Assembly: GCA_013339895.1 (NCBI GenBank)
Contig: JABACO010000002.1
Coordinates: forward strand, 7,348,924 to 7,412,923
Direction: 5' to 3'
DNA: 64,000 nucleotides
DNA from: Ephydatia muelleri
Lineage: Eukaryota > Porifera > Demospongiae > Spongillida > Spongillidae
This document shows, piece by piece, positions 1 to 11,699 of the stretch; position 1 is the stretch's first letter; every line of letters begins with the position of its first letter. The notes under the pieces were generated by a model that was not told where the DNA came from, did no database searches, and worked only from the letters and a program-made list of their open reading frames with translations. The translations under genes were made by a program, and so were the position numbers.

Positions 1-229
1 AGAGTCTCGTACACAGACCCAAAGTTACACAGCTGTGGGTGGATTACATCTCTGCTACGTGTAAGTAGACAGAATTTAAGGCAACCAATCACATTAGAGG
101 TATGCAAGCACATCTTTGTTATAATTGATAGGTTAGTTAGGAATTTGTGATGGGGTACGTGGTGACATGCGACAGACTTCTAAGGCACATGGGCCGACTT
201 GCCAGCTACTACGGTGGGGTTACACTGCC

Positions 230-283
<54 letters not shown>

Positions 284-588
284 GCACATACACACGTATG
301 CACACACGCACCCGCACACATGTGCACACACACACACCTAGGGGCAGTGTAACCCCACCATAGAAGCTGGCCTCAGCCCACGTGCCTTTGAAGAATGTCG
401 CATCTCACCACATACCATCACAAATTAATCTCTCGATTACATGTATAGCATGCCTCTAATCTGATTGGTTCCCCAAAATTCTGTGACCATGGACAGAAAT
501 TAGTACAGCAGTTCACCCGACCCTACGTACATGTAACAGTGATGTAATCCACCTGCAGCTGTGTAACTTTGGGTCTGGGATGAGACTA
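1..588. mobile_element. Foldback MITE with a TG/CA microsatellite loop
   Basis: The whole stretch reads as one inverted repeat. The left end (AGTCTCGTACACAGACCC) pairs with the right end at 571-588 (GGGTCTGGGATGAGACTA). Inner segments also pair, for example GGTGGGGTTACACTGCCCC near 211-229 with its complement near 340-358. The centre is (TG)n at about 231-282 followed by a CA-rich run to 337, so even the microsatellite is self-complementary. There is no coding potential. The left edge touches the window start, so a target duplication cannot be judged. Confidence 0.8.
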
Positions 589-684
589 TGGCAGCAGAAG
601 TCAGTCAGACATGTCAGTCAGTCATGTTCACAGCCTAAATGCTGTAAGAAGGAGCATTTCACAGTTTGTAACAATGTGCCCAAT
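589..684. other. Spacer between two MITEs
   Basis: Short stretch with a small direct repeat of GTCAGTCAG type around 600-630. Nothing else seen. Confidence 0.5.
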
Positions 685-810
685 AATAGACCCTTCCCTT
701 TAAGAAGAACTCCGGACGTGACATCACTAATCAACGTACTTCACGAATTGGGTTAAGTATACGTTAATGAGTGATGTCACGTCCGGAGTTCTTAAAGGGA
801 AGGGTCTATT
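685..810. mobile_element. Foldback MITE, 126 bp
   Basis: Near-perfect palindrome. AATAGACCCTTCCCTTTAAG at the left end is the complement of the right end, and the pairing runs on through ACTCCGGACGTGACATCACT into a short central loop near 745. Non-coding. Confidence 0.85.
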
Positions 811-1206
811 GTTTCTGCATAAAATAATTAATTCATAGGGGCATCAATTCAAATACGGTCTGCATCAAAAATAATACAGTTTAAGGTACTTAAACCTAGT
901 TAACCGACCACCACGCCTCATTACCAAGATGATCACATGAAACGTGACACGCATGCTCATGTCAGTAGTGTGTCTCATTGCGAAGCGGTGGGGGATCAAA
1001 GCGGAATAATTTTCTTATCTTTTAACTGACTTCTCCATCACCATCCGGGATGATGTGAGTCCGTGGGCAGGGATATGGCACGGTACGAGTGGGTGGTGCC
1101 ATATCACCACACACCCAAACTTGCCGCGCCACGCCTACCCCGGCCCAGACCCCTGCCAAGAGCATGTAGTGCTGGCCATACAACAATATCGTGATAGGGA
1201 AGGTTA

Positions 1207-1366
1207 ATATGGGGTCGAGGCAGCGAAAAGGGACCTAGCGCATATTTTTTTCATATTCAAAGAGACACCTATGTCCTCTACAACTTCCTTCTTACGCACT
1301 GGTAAATTAGCCTGTAGTTATAGGGTCCTGAATCTAAGTGCCTTTTTGCTGCCTCGACCCCATATA
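1207..1366. mobile_element. MITE with terminal inverted repeats of about 20 bp
   Basis: Begins ATATGGGGTCGAGGCAGC and ends GCTGCCTCGACCCCATAT, perfect complements. The pairing extends weakly inward (GAAAAGG / CCTTTTT). The 160-bp body is non-coding. Confidence 0.75.
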
Positions 1367-1682
1367 TATAGTTTTTTTTTAATATCAATTATTATAATTC
1401 AATAAACACATTTATAATTTTTAATTACATTTATTGTTCAGATAACATTATTATAATTAAGCACAATGAATACACACAGACCACACTATAAACAAATCAA
1501 TAACTAATATCATCTGTGCAGACAACCACTACAATTGTGCTCATTAAAATAATAGTTATATAGCTATTCAGAATAATTCATTCCCATACATCCCATTTTC
1601 TTTCTTCAATAATAATTATAACTTCTAATGTTAATTAAACACATTAAAAATATTTATGGAACTACATGCAACAGTACACGCA

Positions 1683-1689
<7 letters not shown>

Positions 1690-1745
<56 letters not shown>
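1690..1745. repeat. (CA)n microsatellite
   Basis: Uninterrupted CA dinucleotides inside AT-rich DNA. The Thr-His ORFs here are artefacts of the repeat. Confidence 0.95.
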
Positions 1746-1747
<2 letters not shown>

Positions 1748-1971
1748 CGACCTTACCTTCCATCAGCAGCCAGCATGACCACCAGTTTCTTGTCTCGCCT
1801 GTGCAGAACGAGGCTCTCTTTTTGAGCACACACTTTTTTGCACTGCTATGGTATCATCTCCCAGCTGGGTACGTATGCAGGTAGAAATTGGATGCGCGCA
1901 AATAGTTAACTGCTGTCATCGTTTTTCAAACTGGAAACAACGACATTTTTATTACAAGAACACCTTTTTCA

Positions 1972-2086
1972 AGTGTCATGTGACCACTCCGTAATCTGCT
2001 ACACGTCATTGTTACTCCATATAGATTAATACATGTTGGTGCCCAGGTTTTACGGAAATATTCGAAATAAATTAGGTGATGAAAAA
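1972..2086 (+). repeat. Dispersed repeat, copy 1
   Basis: Shares blocks with 3856-3966: GTGTCATGTGAC, CTCCGTAATCTG, a run around ATTAATACA, CATGTTGGTGC and TTTTACGGAAATAT in the same order and spacing. Family unknown, non-coding. Confidence 0.65.
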
Positions 2087-2551
2087 GGTCTTTAAAAACA
2101 CCCCTTACTTTGTACTCCGAATGTGTACCGTATATTATACACGCGAGCGCGACCGATACAAAACCAGCAATCGCGACCAAGCAATAGCATGAAAATAAGC
2201 CAGGGAATGTACACAAATTATAGAATGTAACTTGCAGACACATACTTCGCTTTATTCTTCTGACTGTATGTAGCTCAAACACCATTCGTTAATTCAATAG
2301 AAATTAATTCGGCCGGTAATCATTTTGTTCATTGCCTGAACACTACTAACTTGATTCAGTGAAGTGATCTTTGAGTCAACGTTCTTTTACCGACGTGTAA
2401 TAGAAATATTATGGTTATGAAATCAATGCGTCGATAAAATATATAAAGTAACGTTCAACAATAAGTATCACAATAAGTATCACTGCGCTAGCGACACTAT
2501 ATAGTACCCCTTTGTATCGCTAAATTCAACCAATAGTTTGTCCACGGAGTG

Positions 2552-2684
2552 AACGCCACTCTTCAGAGATTGCGCTTCACTCTTTTGCTAAAGAGTGAAG
2601 CTAACAAAGAGTGCCCTTCACTTTTGCGCTCGCTTCACTCCTCTCGAGTGAAGCGAGCGAAGAGTGAAGGGCACTTTTTTTTTT
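2552..2684. repeat. Nested hairpin cluster built on GAGTGAAG / CTTCACTC
   Basis: The motif GAGTGAAG and its complement recur many times. 2610-2675 forms a hairpin (AGTGCCCTTCACT ... AGTGAAGGGCACT, with GCTCGCTTCACTC pairing inside), and a smaller hairpin lies just upstream. It is followed by a run of T. Confidence 0.7.
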
Positions 2685-3206
2685 GTTTACAGTGTTACAA
2701 ACTGTTCCCTGCGGTGCGCCGTTCCTCCAGACCTCTTTCGTTCTCCTACGGCAACGGCACTTCCTGTTTCAAGTTACGTTGAAAGGTTGACAAAATGTAA
2801 TCAGGTTTTGCACGCGCGTACGAAATGTTCGAAGAGCAATTCATTTGAAAGGGTTGTCACTGAATTTGATGTGAACAGTATACGGTTACTTTTCCGACAA
2901 TAGCATGGTAATCTTTTATATGTGCATGCATCAAAATCAATTTTGTTTACTCATATATACGTTTGTTTTTAACGCGAAACTGTGCCATGTACTATAGTAT
3001 GTATATATATACTAAAATGGTAATATCTGTGTCAGTACGTGGTCAATGCAGCACACAGTGGGTGCAGGTGATTCGGCTGGCTGACCAATAATTGTCCCTT
3101 AATTCCTTGGAAGCATTCGAATTGTGCCTGAAACTGTATGAAATATGCGTGTGTATGTATAAATATACGTCGCCGAAAGCACCCCATATTGAAACCCTCC
3201 CCTCTC

Positions 3207-3251
3207 CCCCCCCCCCCCCCCCCCCCCCCCCCCACCCCCCCCCCCCCCCCC
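3207..3251. repeat. Poly-C tract
   Basis: Long C run with one interrupting A. The poly-Pro and poly-Gly ORFs across it are artefacts. Confidence 0.95.
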
Positions 3252-3855
3252 TTCTCTCCACCCACCCAGGAAATAAATTAGCAGACGCATGGAGTGGAAA
3301 TGCAGGTGTCACTTCGCACATACCATATCAGCCTGCCGGTTGCCGATATACGGTCATGTCTTAGTATATAGTATCATAATTATCTACTTTAGTGCAAATG
3401 TTATAGTGCGCCAACTCCGCCAAGTAAATTGCGGCATTGCCCTTTAGGTACAGAACTAGCACGGATCGGAGAACTGAAGGTGCGTTATTGTTTCAAAATG
3501 CATATGTGCGCTTCGAGCTGCTATTTCACCATGCATGCACCGTTTCCGTAGTTATACCTTGGATTATAAATCATGGTTATAGTGACAACCATATAGATAG
3601 TGTAGTCACAGGATAGTGTATAGTGTCACTATACTATATCGCTATCGAAGAATGCTTGTGCATCGTATACGATAATTTTGAGTGTGGATATAGTTATTTG
3701 TGTGGGAGTAATACATACAGCCTTTGACACAAGCTGAGCAGAGCATAGTCAGTAGTCGTCAGCATGATGATAGCGTCGTCTTCAACACTGAAAAATCGTA
3801 TTGCACAGATGAGGTTTTATGGGTCAGTAATGCCGAGCGCTTATAGACCATTTCA

Positions 3856-3966
3856 TGTGTCATGTGACAGCTCCGTAATCTGGCATACGTCATAGCACAC
3901 AATATAAATTAATACAGTCCGCCATGTTGGTGCACAGCTTTTACGGAAATATCCGAGTGACGAAAA
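3856..3966 (+). repeat. Dispersed repeat, copy 2
   Basis: Direct-orientation partner of 1972-2086, with the same ordered blocks and moderate divergence. Confidence 0.65.
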
Positions 3967-4400
3967 GCCCGCTACAAAATTAAAGCAAATTGAAATTCAT
4001 GACCTGGGAGGTACGTGTTTTCCCATATCGATTAGTGGTGTGTATATTCATTATTTTACATAAACACGTACTTACCTATGTATACATTTTGAACTTTGCA
4101 CGTCAAATGTTTCTCGTTGTCTACTTGACACCTATAGTTATGCTTATTCATGAGCTTCTTGCATTTCTGAAGCACATAAATAAGCATAACGTAATTCGTT
4201 TTAGGTGGTCCTTATTATGCTCATTGCTACAAATTAATTTTCAACCGTAATTTTGTTCCAACCAGAAGACTCACACTGTACATTACAATAAGAATAAAGT
4301 TAACATACGTATACGTGGTATGCATTGCTCAATGACTGTTGATTAATCGCTACAGGGATATTCTCAAACTGGATTTAGAAAATGAACCAATTTGATGTGT

Positions 4401-4738
4401 TTAACTCTTTGCATGCGAGTTCATATATGTGTAAGTTAAAAATATGTGTTGATCACAAAAGCTCAGGATGTGTAATTCTTCTCAAGAGCCCATTATTCAG
4501 ATGACTTCACTAATGCATCACTCCAGTACTCCCAGAACAGGAATGCATATCCCAAATCAGTGTAGTAGATCCAAATCAGTGGCATCATGTTTAAAATGCA
4601 AGTTCACTCCTCTGGCCTTTTGCCAGTTCACAAATGTACTATGGTATTCAAAGCAATTTTAATAATTAACACAACAGATAGTAATGGTCATGTGAGAATG
4701 CATGTATGTGTATATGCACTTGGCGTTCAAAGAGTTAA
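4401..4738. mobile_element. TTAA-bounded MITE, copy 1
   Basis: Starts TTAACTCTTTGCATGC and ends GGCGTTCAAAGAGTTAA, imperfect inverted ends each carrying TTAA at the edge. The same ends recur at 53344-53789. TTAA targets are used by the piggyBac and Kolobok superfamilies; assignment to either is an inference. Body non-coding. Confidence 0.6.
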
Positions 4739-6594
4739 TAAAATTAACAAATGGGAAGTAGAGACACATGCTATCCCACTGGAATACACTTTTTCTCTGT
4801 AGTATTGGTACACACAAAACTACGGCTACTTATATACTCAACTTGGATGATGGATGGTAAAATTACCAAAAACAAAACTCTTCTCCCTTTTAAAACTGCT
4901 TGCGTTTGTGTTCAGCAGTAAATTTTGACTTAAGTCTTGCTTTTACTTCTTCTCATATAAAATGTATAGTATTATACAAAAGTATTAGCTATTATGACAT
5001 GTAATAAAAATTGTTCATTACATACCCGCTCGCCATTTTAGTTTACTCTCAAGGGTGTGTACATAGGCAATTGCGCTTTAGCCACTCTCATCTTGTAAGG
5101 ATAATGCTGTTTGGGCATGGTCAACTCATTGCAAGACCAATGTTTGTTATTTTTGTAGTCATGCATACAAATGACTAAGCACATGCAATTTAGACAAAGT
5201 CATAATTCCAGTTGTATCCACCTTACCTCACAAACAACACCGACAGAATTATTTAGTAATGAGAATTACATGTTACAATTAGGTGCTACACATTTTTAAA
5301 GCAATAACAATGTTATGCATGTATAACCCCTGGCTATCGGATTCGAATTTGCAATAAACAGCTCACAATGTTATAAGGATAATGTATTCCTTGTTCAATG
5401 AAATACCTTGGCATCTGGAGCTTTGACCCCAGACTTACTAGGAGAGTGTATATTCATAAGGTAGGGAGGGATAGGTCCATCCTCTGCCCCTTAGTCCCTC
5501 CAGTTTCTAGTCATTTATCTACGTTCCCTTAAATGTTTAACTCCATTCTTTACCTGTGATGGAGTTAACTCCTTAATTTTCCATGCCATGCGAATATAAA
5601 CAGTACTCATTTTGGTTTAAATTTACTTCCTTTTCTTAGAATTACCGTCCCTTCCAAATGTTTGTATGTAATAAGATGTCACAGAAAAATAGAAACCTAA
5701 AAAAGCAATAACATCTCGTGTATAGTAATATGCCAATGTTATTGCAATTATGTTCTTGTATATGCACTCACCATAAGCAAACACACACAATCCACCATGC
5801 CAAAGCCATGTGTATCCTAGTTCAAAGATCTCTTTCTATATAGAAATACAAGTACTTCATCCTATATTGCTTTTGCACAAGTTAACTATAGTATGTTAAG
5901 ATTAGAACATGAACCAAATGCTGGTCTAAGTTGTCAGTATCAATTCCTCAACTTCATTTCCATTGCGTAGATATGGATCTATTTTCTCATCAGCATATAA
6001 TTAGCTGTTTGTATAGCTGGGAATGTATTTATAATGTACAGAGATGTTAACAAAAAGTACGACTAAAAATTAGAACTCCAAAACAATAATCCAATAACAA
6101 TATATGATCATTGCTTCAGTCAATATATGATAGGGTGGGTGGGTGCATTGCAAGGAGCAACCATAACCTTTGCAGGTGCACAGCTCCTTATTCAGAATTT
6201 ATAATGCATGTAATGATTTATTGCTAGAGGCAAGGTTGCAAACTTGCAATGCTGCAATGAGGGAAAAGAACTAGAGCACTGATGGAGAGAGAATTCTATT
6301 ATTAATAGCATTCAGGCATAAATAGTTGCATACTCTACACCAAGGGTGTACTTACCTTTCTAAAGGGCAAACAAAAGATAATTTTGCCCCATATAGTATG
6401 AGAGCAACAGTAATCTTAACATCACCAGATGCACTGCTAAGCTACCAATTTGTTAAATGTGAATTCAAATAGGTGTTATATGATAATAGACATTTGCATT
6501 GGCACATTACATAATGCCTGTAAGTGTTGCTACGTTTAATGTTTGCATGCTTTCAGATTGTTTCCCAGCATTTCAATCACATCCATGTGAAGTA
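4739..6594. other. AT-rich intergenic / presumed 5' flank of the first CABIT-SAM gene
   Basis: No coding similarity or repeat recognised. A GTAAGT-like donor (6513) and a TTTCAG acceptor near 6556 could mark a small 5' UTR intron just before the start codon, so the transcript may begin upstream of 6510. Confidence 0.4.
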
Positions 6595-8989
6595 ATGGCA
6601 ACAACAACCACTCAAACTGAAACTTCATCTATCAGTATTCCTACTGAAAAGACAGCTCTTTCTCTTCCTGAGTTCATGAAGCAATATGGTGATAAATTGC
6701 CACTTTCTATTGAAGTTATCACTGGATATTATGGAGAAAGCAACCAAGTCACCATATCAGCATCTGATAGGCTGAATGTCCATTTTGTTAAAAATACCAA
6801 TATGGTAGTCACAAAGTCACACTTCGGAGATTTTGCAATTCCAACTAATTCAGCTCTTGAGTTTTGCCTGGTGTACAACCCAAATAACAACATTGAACAA
6901 GCATTGAAAGGATTTGGCTTTAAAACTGTTTCCGACCTTTTGAAAACCAAGCTTCCACCGAAGCTTGTTTGTTGCACAAAATTATGGAGAAAGGATACTT
7001 TCACTATTGCAAATGGTGAATTGTTGGTTATCCTGAGTGTTTCACAAAAACAAAATAAGAGGGACAACAGTTTGAAGGTTTATAGTATCACATTCTCTGA
7101 GGAAAAATTTTTACCAATGGACTGTGAAGGCCACTTCACTACATCTGCATCTTCCCTGCACCTATACCTTCAGGAGATTGTTCAGCTAATACCAGATCCA
7201 TTTCCCTGCCAAGTGTGTATCTACTTGCAAAAACCAGGTGTTCGTGAGCTTTTGATGAACATGCCCCACTACTTATCTTCTGAAGTTTTCACACTGACTA
7301 GCACAACTGTTGAGATAGCTCTTGTAGCCTCACCAGCCTACAAGGAGGCTGCAGGAATCATAATGAAGATACCAATAGATATTCCTGAAGTAAAAGTGGC
7401 TATAATAGATTCTCCTGATGCACATGAACTATACGCAAACACTTCTCATCTTTTACAAGTGTATAATCCTAAAATTGTGCAGAATCTGAGTGATGCAAAA
7501 AGTGGCGAACAGTACTCAGCCCAATCACTGTTCTATTCAACTATACGTACTGGGTATGAGAAAGATGGCATCCAGTCTTTAAAAGACTATGACTACATAA
7601 AAGTTCAACCGAAAACTCCCATTGATTCAACTTATGCAGACACAATTTCAAAATCATTTCCAATTTCAGCTACACCTGATGACAAAAACACTCTAACTGA
7701 ACACCTATGGCCATCATTAGACCAGCCCATTGCTCAATGCTCATCAACCCTTACAACACCAGTGTCCAACATGATACCAGAGATCTCATTGGATAAGCAT
7801 GATTGTGTCAGCACAAGCAAAGCTGCAACAAAGCAAACTGACGCAGACCATTACCAGTACATTGACAGGTACAGTTCTAAGCCAGTATCAATGCTCCATC
7901 TAGAGAGAATAAGTTCTACCCTTCTGGAAATGCAAACTAAAATCGTGGAATTGGAGCAAAAGCTAAAATATCTTAGTTACCAAATGAAAAGAATTGAATC
8001 TTCCACCTTTCTTTCTGAACATTTAGATGAAACTGACGTAAAAAAGAATATACATTTTGTTTCTACCATGACATGTGAACAGGTAAATAATCAATAGCTT
8101 TACAAAACGGAAATATAAGTGTATACCGTACCACAGTGGAGATTATCACAGCAATTCAACTAACTTTATTCAAATATGTATCTGTTTCTAATACAAATTC
8201 ACAACCACAATATCTGAGTTGCAGCATTAGTGTAACTAATCGGGATGGTTCAGTTGATAGTGTAGCATGTGTTATGCCAAATAACTGGATCATGATATTA
8301 ATGTGTACAGTTTTTTCGAAGGCACAATGGTCTACACCTTTGTGCTCAAAATAGAGCCTTGTATAGTACACTTGGAATGCATTAAATTGTTTAAAACAAT
8401 GTCAGAGCAACACCTTTATACAAATAGCAAGTTATATTTAAATCCAATGCTCCACCCTTAACCTTAAGGCCTCATCGTGTTTTAGCTGTACTCCCCAACT
8501 TGTGTATAGGCTCGCATGACACCGTCACTAGGTTGCTATTAGTCTGTAGCTACCAAGCATTAGTTTTGGCTGGTACCTACAGCTGATGGCTATGGTCAGG
8601 TCCAATATGAAAAAGCTATTCTGCAATCCTGCCATCCTGACTGTGAAGTGAAATGATCGTAATAAAATTATTACGAATGAGCAGGATTGCTTATAATAAT
8701 GATGGTCATTGGGAGGTGGAGGGTTACCTAGGCAAAAGATTTCTATTCATGCATATTACAACACTCTTATGTTCTTTAGATTGTACAAATGCTAGAGGCA
8801 ATGGGCATAATCCAGTATGCAGATACTTTCATTAAGGAGAGGATCAATGGTAAGGTTTTTTTAGGGCTCGATGAAAAGGTCCTTCAGGAAGAGTTGTGTA
8901 TTGATGTAAAGATTCATCGTGTGCAGTTGCTAAACGTCATTTCAGGAAAACGTTCAGCACAGACTATTCTACGTGCATTGGACTCGTAA
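6595..8989 (+). CDS. CABIT + SAM domain protein, GAREM-like adaptor (copy 1)
   Basis: Two coding exons, 6595-8082 and 8780-8989, give a protein of about 565 residues. Residues about 23-300 form a CABIT domain (LPLSIEVITGYYG near the start; PDPFPCQVCIYL and the IPIDIPEV stretch later). A predicted coiled coil follows at about 431-470 (LEMQTKIVELEQKL). The second exon is a SAM domain (MLEAMGIIQYADTFIKE ... EELCIDVKIHRVQLL). The donor AG/GTAAAT and the acceptor TTTAG/ATT join in phase 0. An earlier in-frame ATG at 6499 lies in a probable 5' intron, so I prefer MATTTTQ at 6595. CABIT plus C-terminal SAM is the architecture of GAREM, which links activated receptor tyrosine kinases to Grb2/SHP2 and MAPK signalling in vertebrates. 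YDYIKV and YQYIDR are candidate phosphotyrosine sites. It is shorter than human GAREM1 and lacks a clear proline-rich middle. Paralogue of 20873-23868. Confidence 0.85.
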
Positions 8990-10407
8990 TCTCAGACATT
9001 ACCAAAAGGCATGATGAATGTGTTTATGCATATGCTGAATAACATAATATAAATGGTGTACATAGATCCGAAACGGCAGCTAGTATCCAAAATATTTCTT
9101 CACAACAATAGATATGTATGAGATTGATAATATTAATGTTGCTTTTTTTTTTGCTTCAGTTGTGCATTGACTTGCGATGTGTGACTTGTCCACACTTATT
9201 GTGTTTATATGCTTCTTATAAATGTAGTACGTAGATTTCTGAACCATACATTTCAACTCAAGGCTACATGCACTACAGGGAAGAAGCGTATAGGTCCCAT
9301 TTCGTCCCATTCATTATTGCGTCATTTTACAAGTGTCTCGCCTTGCGGGCTCCTGATAATGCTGTGGCCTGGCCAAGCATATTCGTATCCGTCAATATAA
9401 TATTAATCGAGCCCTTTCTCATGCAATTATTATTTGGCAGTAGTCGCTATTAGATGGAAGCTGTTTCCCTACCTTCTTTAGTTTTTGTTGTGCATTTCAA
9501 AGTGCTAGCTACAAGTACAGTATACGGAGAAACGGTAGATGAGATTTTGAGCATTTTTTCACTGTAAAATATCCAACTAATGAGGACTGCCGATACATTG
9601 CCGCCCAGATACAATATGCTGCAACCTGCCAAAAAATTCTTCATACTTTGTGCTGTGGCTATATGTAATTAATGAAGGCTTACAATACGAATGAGCCGTA
9701 CTTGTGTGGTTTACGGTAAGTCAAACCAAGATTTTGACGCGACGCATTGCAAGTTTGTGACTGTTGGATAGCTGATTGGCTCATACTACGCTCTGACACA
9801 CGTATGTTCTGTGTTGCACTATGTATCCTCCTTGTACGTAAAGACTTCCGTAGGTCTTTAATTAATAGTAAGGTCACTGGGGTACGCAAGCCCAATTACC
9901 GTCACATGCAGCGTTTATAATTGTATAATATTATTTATATAGGCCTACGAAGTCACGGGATCCGTGTTTCGCTGTGAAGACTGTGTCATGCGTAGCCCTG
10001 TGCATGTACGGCCGCGCACCTGGGGTTCTACCTGAGATTGTACTTCAGTTCACTCCCCCACGAACTTTATGTTTTAAAAAATCAATTGATAAACTCTGAA
10101 ACATGTCATGCATTACTAGACCTAGCTCAAGAAATAAGTCAGGAAATGGGGGGGGGGGGGGGGGGGGTTCGGAAAATAATAAATGTGGACCTAACTAGTG
10201 GGCGGTGGCCGAGATGGGTTGCCCGATACGAAAAGTCGGGGGGGGGGGGGGGCGGGTTAAACCATTACAACCAGACTTCGGCCTGGGACGGAGCTCCAAC
10301 AGTTGTGCAATCTTTCAGTCTCTGTCTCAATAGCATATTGCGTTGTAACATGCAGATAGAATAATATGACTTGCTTCCACCATGCAGACTTTTCTGTACT
10401 TGCATGC
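8990..10407. other. Intergenic, no gene seen
   Basis: AT-rich, with G-runs near 10148-10167 and 10239-10251. Small ORFs on both strands have no recognisable content. Confidence 0.5.
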
Positions 10408-10463
10408 TAGTCTGGGGACCAGACGACTGGCTGCTGAAAGCCAGTCGTCTGGTCCCCAGACTA
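10408..10463. mobile_element. 56-bp foldback element with a 9-11 bp target duplication
   Basis: Perfect hairpin: TAGTCTGGGGACCAGACG with ACTGGC, loop TGCTGAAA, then the complement ending CCCCAGACTA. The sequence ACTTGCATGC occurs directly before it and again directly after, consistent with a target-site duplication of 9-11 bp. That length is typical of Mutator-like elements (family knowledge; assignment inferred). Confidence 0.75.
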
Positions 10464-10819
10464 CTTGCATGCATGGTTATTGAACGGCACAATGATCGAT
10501 ATATGGACTGGGGACCAACGAGCCCAAATCAATCTTCGTATCATACTCCCGGCCCCATAAACGCAATGCTTCTGATCCAATGCTGAGTCATACCGAATGG
10601 CACAAAATACTATATGCATGAAACCTAGGATATAATTATACACACAAGTACAGTGACAAGTGTTGAAATTGAATTCAAGGGCAGATGAGGGTCGTTCACC
10701 GCCAATACTTAGTAGAGCTAAGAAGTTGCCAGGGTTTCCTGGGGTATCCAGCTGCTCAGCATCTCCTCGCAGTGCAATGCATTGCTTTGCACAGAACAAA
10801 ACAGCACTATAGCCACGGA
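10464..10819. other. Intergenic, nothing recognised
   Basis: No coding similarity or repeat identified. Confidence 0.4.
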
Positions 10820-11563
10820 CTTCATGCAAAATGCTCTGTTCCGGCTGGCAATGTTGTCAGCTCTCCTAGAGCTGAACAATGCTGGAAGGTTTGTCTGGAT
10901 GTTCCACAGAATGCACTAGCTGCTCTGCCAATTGAAGAGAGCACTGGTGGATAGCTGATCTTCTCATGGTTAGCAAACTTCGCTGATTTCTTCTGCCATG
11001 TCTGAAATGGCTTGGTGACAAGTGCACCAGAAACCTTGCCAGTAGAGTCCGACATACTATTGAAAAGCAAACATGGCATGCAGAAAGCACGTGCACCATT
11101 CAACTTTGTGCTGTAACACGCCACTTATGCTGGTCCAGCCAGTCATGGTTAAAAACTACGATTGCATCCTCCAATGAATGTTTTTGGGAATTTGAACTGT
11201 GGATCCGGCTTAGAATGTTGACAAACTTGTCACTTTTCGACAGCGCTTGGGCTTTCTGAGGAAGATCGGCCTCCGTGCATGGTGCGCAAGCAAACAAGAT
11301 CGCCGATGTCGAGTGACAATTGCCCCTCTGCATGTCTTATCAACTCTTGGGAATGCTTAACACCTCCGGATCTCAACCAATTCACTAGTTCGGCATCCAC
11401 ATTCCGCTGCGGCAGCATTTGCTTCTTCGACTAAAGGAGCTTGATTGTTGTCCATCGGCCGTTGTCTTTCGTTTCGTAGTTGGCAAAAAAAGACATATAG
11501 TGTTTGGCAAAAGACAGCGGCTCGTTTTCGCTCTCTTTCGTTCTGCTGGGAGCGACCCGGCAT
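10820..11563 (-). pseudogene. N-terminal part of a hAT-like (TTF zinc finger) transposase, decayed
   Basis: The minus strand encodes LNGARAFCMPCLLF, then TKPFQTWQKKSAKFANHEK. This is the TTF-type zinc-finger pattern found before the catalytic domain of hAT-related transposases and ZMYM/P52rIPK-like proteins. Upstream pieces (FVNILSRIHSSNSQK, EDAIVVFNHDWLDQHKW) lie in the same direction but in shifted frames. The reading frame changes several times and there is no catalytic domain, so this is a relic. No terminal repeats were found. Confidence 0.55.
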
Positions 11564-11650
11564 TGTCGATCGGCCTAGCTGCCGACAGGTCCCGATCCTA
11601 CTTCCAATTTAAAAAGTATAACACTATAGTCTAAATTAGTAAACCTAAAC

Positions 11651-11684
11651 CATAGATTGAAGACCTTACGGTCTTCAATCTATG
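11651..11684. repeat. Short hairpin
   Basis: CATAGATTGAAGACC pairs with GGTCTTCAATCTATG across a 4-base loop. Probably a tiny foldback element; no clear target duplication. Confidence 0.6.
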
Positions 11685-11699
11685 CCTAAACTAAAACAC

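Noticed and set aside
147-352. ORFs rich in Cys-Val and Thr-His
   Set aside because: They are translations of TG/CA microsatellite inside a palindromic MITE.
3032-3364. Poly-Gly / poly-Pro ORFs
   Set aside because: Produced by the poly-C tract; flanks show no coding features.
6499-6594. Upstream start codon for the first CABIT-SAM gene
   Set aside because: It precedes a likely donor/acceptor pair, and the extra residues have no counterpart in the paralogue; ATG at 6595 fits better.
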